Part shown: piece by piece, positions 1-6,355 of the stretch
Numbering within the stretch: the first letter of the stretch is position 1
How the letters are laid out: each line of letters opens with the position of its first letter
Assembly (NCBI GenBank): GCA_948857205.1
Contig: CAQPRV010000133.1
Location: 1 to 15,833 of the forward strand
From: an uncultured Clostridia bacterium
Lineage (GTDB): Bacteria; Bacillota; Clostridia; TANB77; CAG-508
Reading direction: 5' to 3'
DNA: 15,833 nucleotides
Translations under genes and position numbers: made by a program
The notes under the pieces: generated by a model
The model's database searches: none
What the model saw: only the letters and a program-made list of their open reading frames with translations
What the model was told of the DNA's origin: nothing

Positions 1-263
1 ATTCAAAAAATGAAAAACTACTTATTGATAATAAAGATATTGGAACTTGTTTTTGTTCTATTTTGAATGATAAGAATAAAGTAATCGCTTTAAAACAAGA
101 ATTTAATAAAATATATATGAACAACTATACTAATAAAATTGAATTACTAGATATAAAAGAAATAATTGATTTAAAGCGATTACTTTATTCTTATCATTCA
201 AAATAGAACAAAAACAAGTTCCAATATCTTTATTATCAATAAGTAGTTTTTCATTTTTTGAAT
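1..263. repeat. Perfect 94-bp inverted repeat with 75-nt spacer
   Basis: Positions 1-94 are the exact reverse complement of 170-263, separated by 95-169. The left arm reaches the window edge, so the repeat may continue. Both arms encode the same peptide segment in opposite directions (it includes NEKLLIDNKDIGTCFC). The N-terminus of that protein is on the minus strand up to 342, while the plausible continuation is on the plus strand through the spacer. This is either a real inversion or duplication or a fold-back chimera from library making or assembly. Confidence 0.9.
3..206 (+). pseudogene. Internal fragment of the same hypothetical gene, inverted
   Basis: The plus-strand frame opens at the window edge, repeats the segment also encoded on the minus strand, and continues as hydrophilic sequence (KQEFNKIYMNNYTNKIELL) until a stop at 204-206 that lies inside the second arm. 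The last codons are read antisense to the other copy and are probably not native. Joining the minus-strand N-terminus to this segment gives a continuous protein, which is why I read the two as parts of one gene. Confidence 0.4.
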
Positions 264-342
264 ATTTATTATTATTAATTTCAAATATTTTTTCATAATC
301 ATTTGCATATACAAAAATAAAATTTATACTGTTAATCTTCAT
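130..342 (-). pseudogene. Hypothetical protein, N-terminal part, broken by the palindrome
   Basis: The start at 342 is supported by a good AAAGGAGAG ribosome binding site just upstream on the minus strand. The first 57 or so residues (beginning MKINSINFIFVYANDYEK) look like a real coding sequence. After the end of the inverted-repeat arm (170) the frame runs antisense through the spacer and stops at 130, giving an unlikely hydrophobic tail. The natural continuation (KQEFNKIYMNNYTNK...) is on the plus strand at 92-172. I do not recognise the family. It diverges from the small gene at 508 across a palindrome-rich intergenic region. Confidence 0.5.
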
Positions 343-507
343 ATTCTCTCCTTTTATATTCCTGTGCGAAATTTATTTTACACATAAATTCACAGGACAC
401 AGGTATTAAAAATATTGTACTATATAAGTGTATCACAAAGATACACAAAAGTAAATTATTTGTTGCAACAATAATTTCAATATTATTTTAAGGTGGTGAG
501 ATAGATT
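343..507. promoter_or_regulatory. Divergent intergenic region with three palindromes
   Basis: The region lies between divergent starts at 342 (minus) and 508 (plus). It holds CCTGTG...CACAGG with AT-rich inner complementarity (361-396), GTGTATC-ACAAA-GATACAC (428-446), and the perfect 12-mer TTGTTGCAACAA (460-471). Spacing and symmetry suggest operators for a regulator acting on both directions, or hairpins in the plus-strand leader. No convincing -35/-10 pair could be fixed. Confidence 0.4.
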
Positions 508-720
508 ATGAATGAAATAGGATTAAAAATACTATTAGAAGAAATAGAAAGTAGCATACAGGAGATGAAAGACATTGCTGATAGAGTTAAAAATGGAGAA
601 CTAACAGCTAAAGATAGTATTGAAGTAGAGAGAAAACTTATTATTGGTACATTTAATATTAGAAATAAAATCAATACAATATCAAAATTTATAGCATATT
701 TTGTGGATAACCTAAAATGA
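508..720 (+). CDS. Small hypothetical protein of the element
   Basis: A 70-residue soluble protein, predicted mostly helical, with an acidic amphipathic N-terminal half (ILLEEIESSIQEMKDIADR) and a more hydrophobic C-terminus. The ATG is preceded by AAGGTGGTG at 490-498 with 9-nt spacing, which supports translation. It is the first plus-strand gene after the divergent palindromic region and precedes the replication-initiator-like gene by 184 bp, in which I see no other gene. I do not recognise the family. Size and position fit a small accessory or regulatory protein, but no DNA-binding motif is evident. Confidence 0.6.
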   Translation: MNEIGLKILLEEIESSIQEMKDIADRVKNGELTAKDSIEVERKLIIGTFNIRNKINTISKFIAYFVDNLK

Positions 721-904
721 TTTAGCCAGTAATTACATATTACAAGACACTATTTTTAAATATTAAATTCACAATATATGTTGATATACATATACTTTTA
801 AAGTTTTAAAAACTAGTAAAAATAATGCAACACTTCATATATCATATTTAACTGGTTTGTAGCAGATTAAATCTAAATTTATAAAAGAAAGGAGATGATA
901 AAAA

Positions 905-2092
905 ATGATTATTAGAAAAGATGAATTTGGTGTGAATAGAATTCTTACATTTGAAGAAATAAACGATATAACAGATACTGGAGAAGTTGATACAATGCAA
1001 CTTAAAATATGTCTATCTGAATGGATAACATCTCCATTTTACTTATTTGAGTTAGTTGGATATATATCCACTATATCATTTGTAGAAACAGAAGAAATAG
1101 AAATATGGGATAATGAAAATAAAGAATATAAAAATATAACTATATATAAATGTTCTAGTAAGTATAAAGATTACAGCTTTCATTATAGAAGTAATACAAA
1201 ATGTTTATTTATTCAATTACCACATCATCATGTATTAGGTACAGACCAAGAAATAATTATTAGAAACATTAAAGAGGTTATGAAAGAGCATTTTAAGATT
1301 TCACAAGAATACATAGATAAACTGGATGATTATATACTACTTATGCGAATCGATTACAAGATGGATTATCGATACCATGATTTACAAGAATATTCACTTA
1401 TTAGAGAAATAGTAGATAGAGTAGCACCAAGAAGTATTGTAAAAGATAACTATAAATTTGAAGTGATAAAAGATACAGAAGATGTGTATATGATAGCATA
1501 TAAATCTTCATCTAATAGAACAGTTGAATTTGTAATTTACAATAAAGATAAAGAACAACTTAATAAATATAGGCAGAAGAAGATAAGTTTAGAGCAATAT
1601 GAACAGAACACGAATCTTATTAGATTTGAAATCAGAATAAAGAATGCAAAACTTCATTCTTTAAAGCATAGAGATGGTACAACTAAAGAAATATGTAATT
1701 ATAAAAATAAAGATACAGCAGATGAATTATTTACATATTATGCAAAACAAGTATATTTTAGCCAACCTCTTTACAGAATTGATATAGCACTAAATAAAGT
1801 AAAAGAAAGTAAGATTAGACAGGATATGAAAGACAACTTATGCAAGGTATTAGTAAGTATCAATAAAATAGGTTATACAGAAACTAGGAGAATTTATAGT
1901 AAACCTAAAAAGAAGGGGAATAAACCTAACTATTCTAAATTTAACAGATATATTGAGAAGTTAGAGGAACTTGGAGTGAACCCCTTAACTTTTAGTGAAA
2001 CTTGGTTAGATGGGCAACAGACAACTTATGAACAGATACCAAACTTTACACTTGCAGAAAATTGTATACAAGAGGAAGCAATGATTATTTAA
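905..2092 (+). CDS. Replication initiator / relaxase-like protein (phage-plasmid Rep type)
   Basis: A 395-residue protein preceded by AAAGGAG at 888-894. The middle section has a pattern seen in plasmid, phage and ICE replication-initiation proteins (Rep_trans/MobT and filamentous-phage CRI/gene II-like groups): an acidic Asp motif (MRIDYKMDYRYHD, about residues 147-159), a strand resembling FVIYNKDKEQL (about 210-220), then NLIRFEIRIKNAKLH (about 238-252). These proteins nick an origin on one strand to start rolling-circle replication or transfer. I cannot assign the catalytic tyrosine with certainty. The gene is intact, with no CGG codon, and is followed directly by a perfect hairpin. Family identity is an inference from motif resemblance; a divergent protein of unrelated function remains possible. 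Confidence 0.55.
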   Translation: MIIRKDEFGVNRILTFEEINDITDTGEVDTMQLKICLSEWITSPFYLFELVGYISTISFVETEEIEIWDNENKEYKNITIYKCSSKYKDYSFHYRSNTKCLFIQLPHHHVLGTDQEIIIRNIKEVMKEHFKISQEYIDKLDDYILLMRIDYKMDYRYHDLQEYSLIREIVDRVAPRSIVKDNYKFEVIKDTEDVYMIAYKSSSNRTVEFVIYNKDKEQLNKYRQKKISLEQYEQNTNLIRFEIRIKNAKLHSLKHRDGTTKEICNYKNKDTADELFTYYAKQVYFSQPLYRIDIALNKVKESKIRQDMKDNLCKVLVSINKIGYTETRRIYSKPKKKGNKPNYSKFNRYIEKLEELGVNPLTFSETWLDGQQTTYEQIPNFTLAENCIQEEAMII

Positions 2093-2096
2093 AAAT

Positions 2097-2140
2097 ATAT
2101 GTTTAGTGTAAGTAATTTATATACATTGCACTAAACATAT
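2097..2140 (+). repeat. Perfect 12-bp hairpin downstream of the Rep-like gene
   Basis: ATATGTTTAGTG (2097-2108) pairs perfectly with CACTAAACATAT (2129-2140) around a 20-nt loop, and the stem can extend with a wobble pair. It starts 5 nt after the Rep-like stop codon. No U-run follows, so it is not a standard terminator. It may be a weak terminator, an mRNA-stabilising hairpin, or an origin/nick-site cruciform. Confidence 0.55.
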
Positions 2141-2217
2141 AAAAAACTTTACATATCTTGAAACTTATGATGTGTCAGTTAAAATATAAATTATATAAAT
2201 GAAAGGAAGTATTAAAA

Positions 2218-2754
2218 ATGAGTAAATATTTAATTGAAAAAAAAGATGATGAAATTATTTTTAGAGAAATAACTTTAAATGTAGAGGAATATGGAGATGG
2301 TTTAGTAGAGTTAACAGAAGATGAACTAGACCAACTACTAAAAGAATATTCTAATCAAGATTTATATGTATCTGTTTTCCATCAAATTCAAACAGTAAAA
2401 CATGGAATACAATTTGTTAGAAAAAGATTTACAACTGATGTTTTGGAAGAACATAAATATAGATTAAAACCAGTTGAAGAAGATGTAAACCTTGAAGGAG
2501 AATATTATATAAAAGAAAGTTTAGTTGATATTGAGGTCTTGGATATAAATAATGATATAGAGTATATAACAGAAAATAAGATATTACCACAGTATTTGAC
2601 TGAAGCAGAATTTGTAGATAAAGTAAGACATTCTTTAAGTAAAGGTCTAGAAGTATATTTTGTGCATTATGAGTACAAATGGAAAAAATGGAAAACTATT
2701 GTAGATAAAGTTGTAAAGGAGGTAACAGAAGATGGGCAGATATTATATAAATAG
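2218..2754 (+). CDS. Hypothetical protein of the element
   Basis: A 178-residue, acidic, soluble protein starting after AAAGGAAG. The N-terminus (MSKYLIEKKDDEIIFRE) and the C-terminal section with aromatic and basic residues (VYFVHYEYKWKKWKTIV) show no motif I recognise. It has no signal peptide or membrane segment. Its last 23 nt overlap the next gene (2732), whose ribosome binding site lies inside this gene, so the two are probably translationally coupled. It ends in TAG. It sits between the Rep-like gene and the resolvase/excisionase region, so it is likely an accessory element protein. Confidence 0.65.
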   Translation: MSKYLIEKKDDEIIFREITLNVEEYGDGLVELTEDELDQLLKEYSNQDLYVSVFHQIQTVKHGIQFVRKRFTTDVLEEHKYRLKPVEEDVNLEGEYYIKESLVDIEVLDINNDIEYITENKILPQYLTEAEFVDKVRHSLSKGLEVYFVHYEYKWKKWKTIVDKVVKEVTEDGQILYK

Positions 2755-3007
2755 AGGTCTTTATTCAACAACTATTTATATTTTAGATTTTAAACCAAAG
2801 TCAAAATATGAAAAATATAGAACAACAGGAGTTGAAATCAGTGATAAAGAATTAAAAAAGTTAATACTTCAAGAAAGAGCAGATGGTCAAGAAGTAAATC
2901 TGTGGTGGAAAGAACACAGAGGAAACAAAAGAATAAGCGATTTTCAGAAATTTATTGAAAATAGTACATATAACAGAGTAATGAATAGCGATATAGATGA
3001 TAATTAA
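2732..3007 (+). CDS. Small hypothetical protein, translationally coupled
   Basis: A 91-residue protein starting within the end of the preceding gene. AAAGGAGG at 2715-2722 with 9-nt spacing decides the start. The sequence is basic and hydrophilic, with tyrosines near the N-terminus (MGRYYINRGLYS) and a tryptophan-containing centre (EVNLWWKEHRGNKR). No domain is recognised. The arrangement suggests co-expression with the upstream protein, perhaps as a complex. A hairpin follows 10 nt after the stop. Confidence 0.6.
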   Translation: MGRYYINRGLYSTTIYILDFKPKSKYEKYRTTGVEISDKELKKLILQERADGQEVNLWWKEHRGNKRISDFQKFIENSTYNRVMNSDIDDN

Positions 3008-3017
3008 GAATTTATTA

Positions 3018-3051
3018 TAGTATGCCTTGTCAAACAAGGCAGGGCATACTA
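3018..3051 (+). terminator. GC-containing hairpin, possible terminator or attenuator
   Basis: TAGTATG-CCTTGT pairs with ACAAGG-...-CATACTA around a CAA loop, with a five-base bulge on the right arm; an alternative stem pairs AGTATGCC with GGCATACT. It follows the 91-residue gene and precedes a strong ribosome binding site at 3066-3073. Only a short AAATTTTAG follows, so termination is likely weak; it may instead protect a processed mRNA end. Confidence 0.4.
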
Positions 3052-3111
3052 AATTTTAGATAAAAAAAGGAGGAATTAGTTATGGATAAAAAATTAAATA
3101 ATACATAGGAG

Positions 3112-3438
3112 ATGGCAAGACCATTTAGACTTCAAGATATTGCTAATGTGAGTATAGTATATGATGAGAGAATGAACTCATTTGAAGAAATAATACAAAA
3201 TGCAAGAAAAGGAGATTATACGAAGATAATGTTTGCAAGTGTAAAACAATTTGTATTTGCAAATGGTTGTCCATCAAGTGATGAATGTATATCTATTATA
3301 AAAGATTTAAGAGATAAAGGTGTAAACATACATTTTTTAGATTATTCAATAAATAGTAATTGTATTGAAGATGATATGAAATTAGGAAGTCTTATAGGGG
3401 ACGCAGTTTATGAATTATATTTTAAAAAAAATCAGTAG
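3112..3438 (+). CDS. Degenerate serine-resolvase-like protein, start interrupted by TAG
   Basis: A 108-residue frame. Its middle (about residues 28-80, with KIMFASVKQFVFANG and IIKDLRDKGVNIHFLD) resembles part of the catalytic domain of serine resolvases, where a strand ending in an SRFxRN-like motif is followed by a helix and a strand. The catalytic serine region and DNA-binding tail are absent, so it is probably not an active recombinase. The best ribosome binding site (AAAAGGAGG, 3066-3073) serves an ATG at 3082 in the same frame, but codon 9 of that frame is TAG (3106-3108). Translation of the main part would need reinitiation at 3112, where GGAG lies directly against the ATG. It may be a decayed gene or have an 8-codon leader peptide. 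Confidence 0.5.
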   Translation: MARPFRLQDIANVSIVYDERMNSFEEIIQNARKGDYTKIMFASVKQFVFANGCPSSDECISIIKDLRDKGVNIHFLDYSINSNCIEDDMKLGSLIGDAVYELYFKKNQ

Positions 3439-3610
3439 AATGAAGTTGTTTAAAGATAGAAAAGTAATGGAGTGTGATTATAGATGAAAAAATATTATAG
3501 GTACAAAAAAGTAAGAGTTTGGTACAAAATAAGAGATACTTGACTTTAAAAAATACCTTGACATTAATAGAAAATAGCAACATGAAATTTAAAAGTATTA
3601 TTTATATTAA

Positions 3611-3690
3611 TCTCCGCCGATTTATAAGTTATTACAGAGTATTAAGTGTAAAGCAAGTTTAATAATTTAACTTGAATATTAATAGGAAAG
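3611..3690 (+). promoter_or_regulatory. Structured leader, copy 1 (apparently orphaned)
   Basis: The segment contains TCTCCGCCGA, ACAGAGT (3634-3640), AAAG, then a hairpin CAAGTTTAA/TTTAACTTG (3654-3674), then AGGAAAGG. The same order of elements recurs about 130 nt downstream directly before xis. No start codon follows this copy, so it looks like a duplicate without a gene. The CCGCCGA core is unusually GC-rich for this sequence. Confidence 0.45.
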
Positions 3691-3741
3691 GCAAAAGAAG
3701 TTCATTAAATTTTAAAAGGATAAGTTCCTATATATTCTACT

Positions 3742-3815
3742 TCTCGCCGAGTGATAACAGAGTTATAAATAAGGCAAAGAGATTACCTAACTTAAAAATT
3801 TATTTAAGTTAGGAG
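3742..3815 (+). promoter_or_regulatory. Structured leader, copy 2, overlapping the excisionase RBS
   Basis: GCC (3746-3748) can pair with GGC (3773-3775), flanked by TCT/AGA, and encloses the small hairpin ATAAC-AGA-GTTAT (3754-3766). A perfect 11-bp hairpin CCTAACTTAAA/TTTAAGTTAGG (3786-3813) follows and covers the first part of the AGGAG ribosome binding site (3811-3815) of xis. This arrangement would hold excisionase translation low unless the hairpin is opened. No known riboswitch class was recognised. Confidence 0.5.
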
Positions 3816-3822
3816 AAGAAAA

Positions 3823-4029
3823 ATGAATAATAATACAGAAATAAATAATAAGCCTATTCTTGTAGGAGTAGAAGAAGCATGTAAAATAGTTGGTATTGGA
3901 AGAAATACCATGTATAAATTAATAAAGATGAAGGGTTTTCCAGTCCTGATATTTCCTCACAAGGTTCTAATAGATAAAAATAATTTAGAATCTTGGATAA
4001 GCAAGAACTACGGAATATATAGAAAATAA
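3823..4029 (+). CDS. xis: Excisionase-like helix-turn-helix protein
   Basis: A 68-residue protein with a MerR/HTH_17-like winged helix: VGVEEACKIVGIGRNTMYKLI (residues about 14-34) is the helix-turn-helix, followed by KGFPVLIFPHKVLIDKNNLESWI, the wing and the typical DNA-binding C-terminal helix of Tn916-type Xis proteins. Such proteins bend DNA at element ends and direct integrase toward excision. It is immediately upstream of the integrase, the usual xis-int order. The AGGAG ribosome binding site is partly inside a leader hairpin, suggesting translational control. The CGG triplet at 4011 is out of frame (TAC GGA), so it causes no break. Confidence 0.8.
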   Translation: MNNNTEINNKPILVGVEEACKIVGIGRNTMYKLIKMKGFPVLIFPHKVLIDKNNLESWISKNYGIYRK

Positions 4030-4070
4030 AGCTCTTGGCTTGTTTTCTAATAGTAAAAATGATAAGCTAG

Positions 4071-5188
4071 GGGAACAAGATTTATTCTAATATAAATTAC
4101 AATTTAGATAATGCAAATGTACATAAGAAAGAACAAGAAATATGTATTATAGAAGATTTTGCTAATGAATGGCACTTACATAGATTATCATTATGTAAAA
4201 AGACAGAAGATAACCCTAAACCATTATCCCAAAAGACTGTTGATAGTGATTATGATAAATTAACAAATGACATATTACCATATTTCAAACAAAATAAAAT
4301 ACTGTATCTAGCACAGGTAACAGAAGAAACAATAAAATCTTTAATTAAAAATATAAAATCGCAACATAGTAAGCATAAGAGTTATATAGTTTTAAATATG
4401 TTATTTGAATATGCAATAGACAATAACAAAACTAATTTTAACCCAGTAAGAAAAGTAGATAAACCACCTGAAAAGTTAGAAACAGAAGAGGAAGAAGTAG
4501 ATGACAATTACATAGAGCCTGAAAACCAAGATACATATTTAGATAAATTTGAAGAAATTAATACTGATATGTCCATCTTATTTGAAGCAATGCTGTTGAC
4601 AGGAATTAGACCTGAAGAAGCATGTCGGCTTGAAGTGGAAAGTACTAGACCTTGAAAATAATGAGTTAATCATAAACAATGCTTACAAATCTTTTATTAA
4701 ATATGATGAAAATGGTAAAAAGATAGGACATTACAGAAGTGATGGTAAACTGAAAAATATACAGTCATATCGCCGAATACCTCTTAACCCAAGACTTAGG
4801 GAACTATTACTAAAACATAAGAAATACCAACAGGAACTATTTAAGAAATCAAGGGCAATAAAGGATAGACATAGAGTATGGTCTGAAAATGAATATATGT
4901 TTTTAGGCAGAAATTATCATCCTTATGTAGCAGAAACTTTATCAAGTGCATTACCTGAATTATGTGATGAATATAAGTTAGAAAGGGTCAGCCCATATCG
5001 GACTTCGCCATAGCTTTGCTACCTACTGTTCTGAACATTTGATGGAAGAAATTGTACTTATGAAATTGATGGGACATTCTAATTTTGAAACAACACAGAA
5101 ATACTATATTAAAGTATCTGCAAAGAGAAAGAGATTAGCAATGCAAGAAGCATATAAAGTGGTATTTCAAGAAAGACAGGCAAGCTAA
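4071..5188 (+). CDS. int: Tyrosine integrase requiring two +1 frameshifts
   Basis: Read with single-base skips at C4626 and C4999, the frames join into about 371 residues. An N-terminal SAM-like core-binding region (SQKTVDSDYDKLTNDILPYF...) precedes the catalytic domain: TGIRPEEA with Arg180, a lysine/strand region ending YRRIPL, then GLRHS (Arg312, with Tyr replacing the usual first His of HxxR), MGHS (His335) and TTQKYY (nucleophile probably Tyr344). The last three catalytic residues lie beyond both breaks. Without shifting, translation stops at 4655 and 5013. Both breaks are at in-frame CGG followed by a family-consistent glycine (ACGLKW, PYGLRH). The start is unresolved: ATG 4059 is in frame but followed by TAG at 4068-4070, and no ATG occurs before 4398. 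An ATT at 4080 after AGGGGA, or a decayed start, are alternatives. Confidence 0.75.
4623..4629 (+). other. Candidate +1 frameshift site TGT-C-GGC (integrase, site 1)
   Basis: In frame: GCA TGT CGG CTT, leading to TGA at 4653. Skipping C4626 gives GCA TGT GGC TTG AAG TGG, that is A-C-G-L-K-W, as expected after the catalytic-arginine segment of tyrosine integrases. The upstream P-site codon ends in T. Confidence 0.8.
4996..5002 (+). other. Candidate +1 frameshift site TAT-C-GGA (integrase, site 2)
   Basis: In frame: CCA TAT CGG ACT TCG CCA TAG. Skipping C4999 gives P-Y-G-L-R-H-S-F-A-T, the recognisable HxxRH-type box of tyrosine recombinases. The rest of the catalytic domain is then open to the stop at 5186-5188. 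Confidence 0.85.
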
Positions 5189-5195
5189 TAATAAA

Positions 5196-5227
5196 AAGAA
5201 CTTATATAAATTAATATATAAGTTCTT
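5196..5227. terminator. Bidirectional terminator between int and tRNA-Arg
   Basis: AAGAACTTATATA pairs perfectly with TATATAAGTTCTT around a 6-nt loop. On the minus strand the stem is followed by TTTTTATTATT, a good U-tract for ending the tRNA transcript. On the plus strand the tail CTTCTATT is weaker but suits the integrase, which ends 8 nt upstream. Confidence 0.75.
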
Positions 5228-5287
5228 CTTCTATTATGGTTTCCCCAACTCTATTTTTGAAGATGAAATTGAGGAAATCATTGATAA

Positions 5288-5364
<77 letters not shown>

Positions 5365-5378
5365 AAATAACAATAATA

Positions 5379-5407
5379 ATATTATCATAAGATATGGCTA
5401 ATGTCAA
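5379..5407 (-). promoter_or_regulatory. tRNA-Arg promoter
   Basis: On the minus strand TTGACA (5407-5402), a 17-bp spacer and TAATAT (5384-5379) preceded by TGA (extended -10). The tRNA 5' end is 15 nt past the -10 box, leaving a very short leader. Confidence 0.85.
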
Positions 5408-5564
5408 CAAAAAACAATTAAAAAAATAAAAAAAATTATATATTTAGGGTTACTGTCCAGACTTTTAAAATTACAAATATCCTAAATCTAAACAATAACC
5501 ATCAAAATATAAATAAAAAATATGAAAGATATTCTAAAAAAGGTATGTTATCATGAAGTTAAAA

Positions 5565-6186
5565 TTACATATTAAAAAATAATAAATTAAATAAACCAAA
5601 CAAACCAAAAACAATAAAAATACAATTTGATAAAAATTCAACAATACCACTATTTAATTTACTACCCAAAAATCTACCAAAAAAAATAGCAATAAAATTA
5701 CTCAAAACCATACCAAAAATTGAGCCTAAAATTAAAGACAATTTAAAGTTTGGATATTCCAAACCAAGACCCAAAGAGGCAAGAAAAGTCTTATCACCAA
5801 TTTCACCAACAATAATACTTAAAGCAATAACAAAAATATAATTAAACTTACAATTTAAAATTCTATTTAGAAAAGAAGGCTTAGTATTATTAGAGGAATC
5901 TTCTAGTTTTTTAGGAATGAACCCAACAATTCCAAAAAACAAAAAAGAAATATAAGTAAAAAGTTTTAAATAATAATTAAAAGAAGAATTTTCGAAATTA
6001 CCTAAAGCACTTCCAAATAAAATAGCCAAACCATGGCTAAAAAAAGTACCGAATAGCGACACCTAGCAATATATTTTTAATTTTATCTTTAGTAGAAAAA
6101 GAAATAACTAATAATTGAGTTTTATCGCCTAATTCAGATAGAAAAATAATAGAAAACGAAATAATAAAAGGGTATATATAATTCAT
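5565..6186 (-). CDS. GDT1/TMEM165 (UPF0016) family cation transporter, one +1 frameshift
   Basis: With one base skipped at 6051 the gene encodes about 206 residues, the normal family length. The start ATG at 6186 has GAGG 7 nt upstream. The family has two copies of an ExGD(K/R)T motif that line the ion pathway: here E18-L-G-D-K-T23 and E128-I-G-D-K-T133. The first motif is before and the second after the frame break, so neither fragment alone could work. Six or so hydrophobic segments are visible, separated by a hydrophilic loop at about 91-113. Bacterial relatives export manganese; others handle calcium or protons, so the ion is inferred. The break is at ATT CGG, followed by G-T-F-F-S-H-G, where the family also has glycine. 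Unshifted translation stops after 3 more codons. No manganese riboswitch is recognisable upstream. Confidence 0.88.
6048..6054 (-). other. Candidate +1 frameshift site ATT-C-GGT (GDT1-family gene)
   Basis: Minus-strand reading: GTC GCT ATT CGG TAC TTT TTT TAG. CGG is codon 46. Skipping its C (plus-strand G6051) gives V-A-I-G-T-F-F-S-H-G and leaves the frame open for 161 residues to the stop at 5565. Confidence 0.88.
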
Positions 6187-6284
6187 AAAGATACCTCATT
6201 TCAAAATTTATAATGTTTATTTAAATAATAAATATTCAAAATATCAAAAAAGATACTAAAAAATGTGAATTTTTTGTGAAAACC

Positions 6285-6326
6285 TTTACTAAAAAAAAAA
6301 AAAATGATAATATGACTTTTAGTAAA
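6285..6326 (+). promoter_or_regulatory. ABC operon promoter flanked by an inverted repeat
   Basis: TTTACT (6285-6290), a 17-bp spacer with a 14-A tract, and TAATAT (6308-6313) with TGA before it. TTTACTAAAA (6285-6294) and TTTTAGTAAA (6317-6326) form a perfect 10-bp inverted repeat that covers the -35 box and the likely transcription start, so a repressor bound here would cover the promoter. Confidence 0.6.
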
Positions 6327-6355
6327 AAAGATAAAATAAAAAGGAGGAATTTTTT

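Larger units (their letters stand above)
3439..3822 (+). promoter_or_regulatory. Long leader region upstream of excisionase
   Basis: No convincing gene lies here; a 19-codon frame at 3484-3543 with GGAG upstream is possible but weak. There is a direct repeat of GGTACAAAA plus TAAGAG (3500-3517 and 3521-3535), which could be a recombinase or excisionase binding site. Two -35-like boxes, TTGACT (3540-3545) and TTGACA (3558-3563), suggest the promoter for xis-int, though the -10 boxes are poor. Two related structured segments follow and are listed separately. Confidence 0.45.

Noticed and set aside
3484..3543. 19-codon peptide gene
   Set aside because: It has a GGAG upstream, but it is very short and overlaps direct repeats and a -35-like box, so it is mentioned only in the leader entry.
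3106..4070. TAG recoded as a sense codon
   Set aside because: TAG interrupts two element genes near their starts, but it is also the normal stop of several intact genes (ending 2754, 9525, 11890, 14159) with nothing coding beyond it.
6187..6300. Manganese (yybP-ykoY) riboswitch upstream of the GDT1-family gene
   Set aside because: The leader is short and AT-rich, and none of the conserved riboswitch segments is visible.
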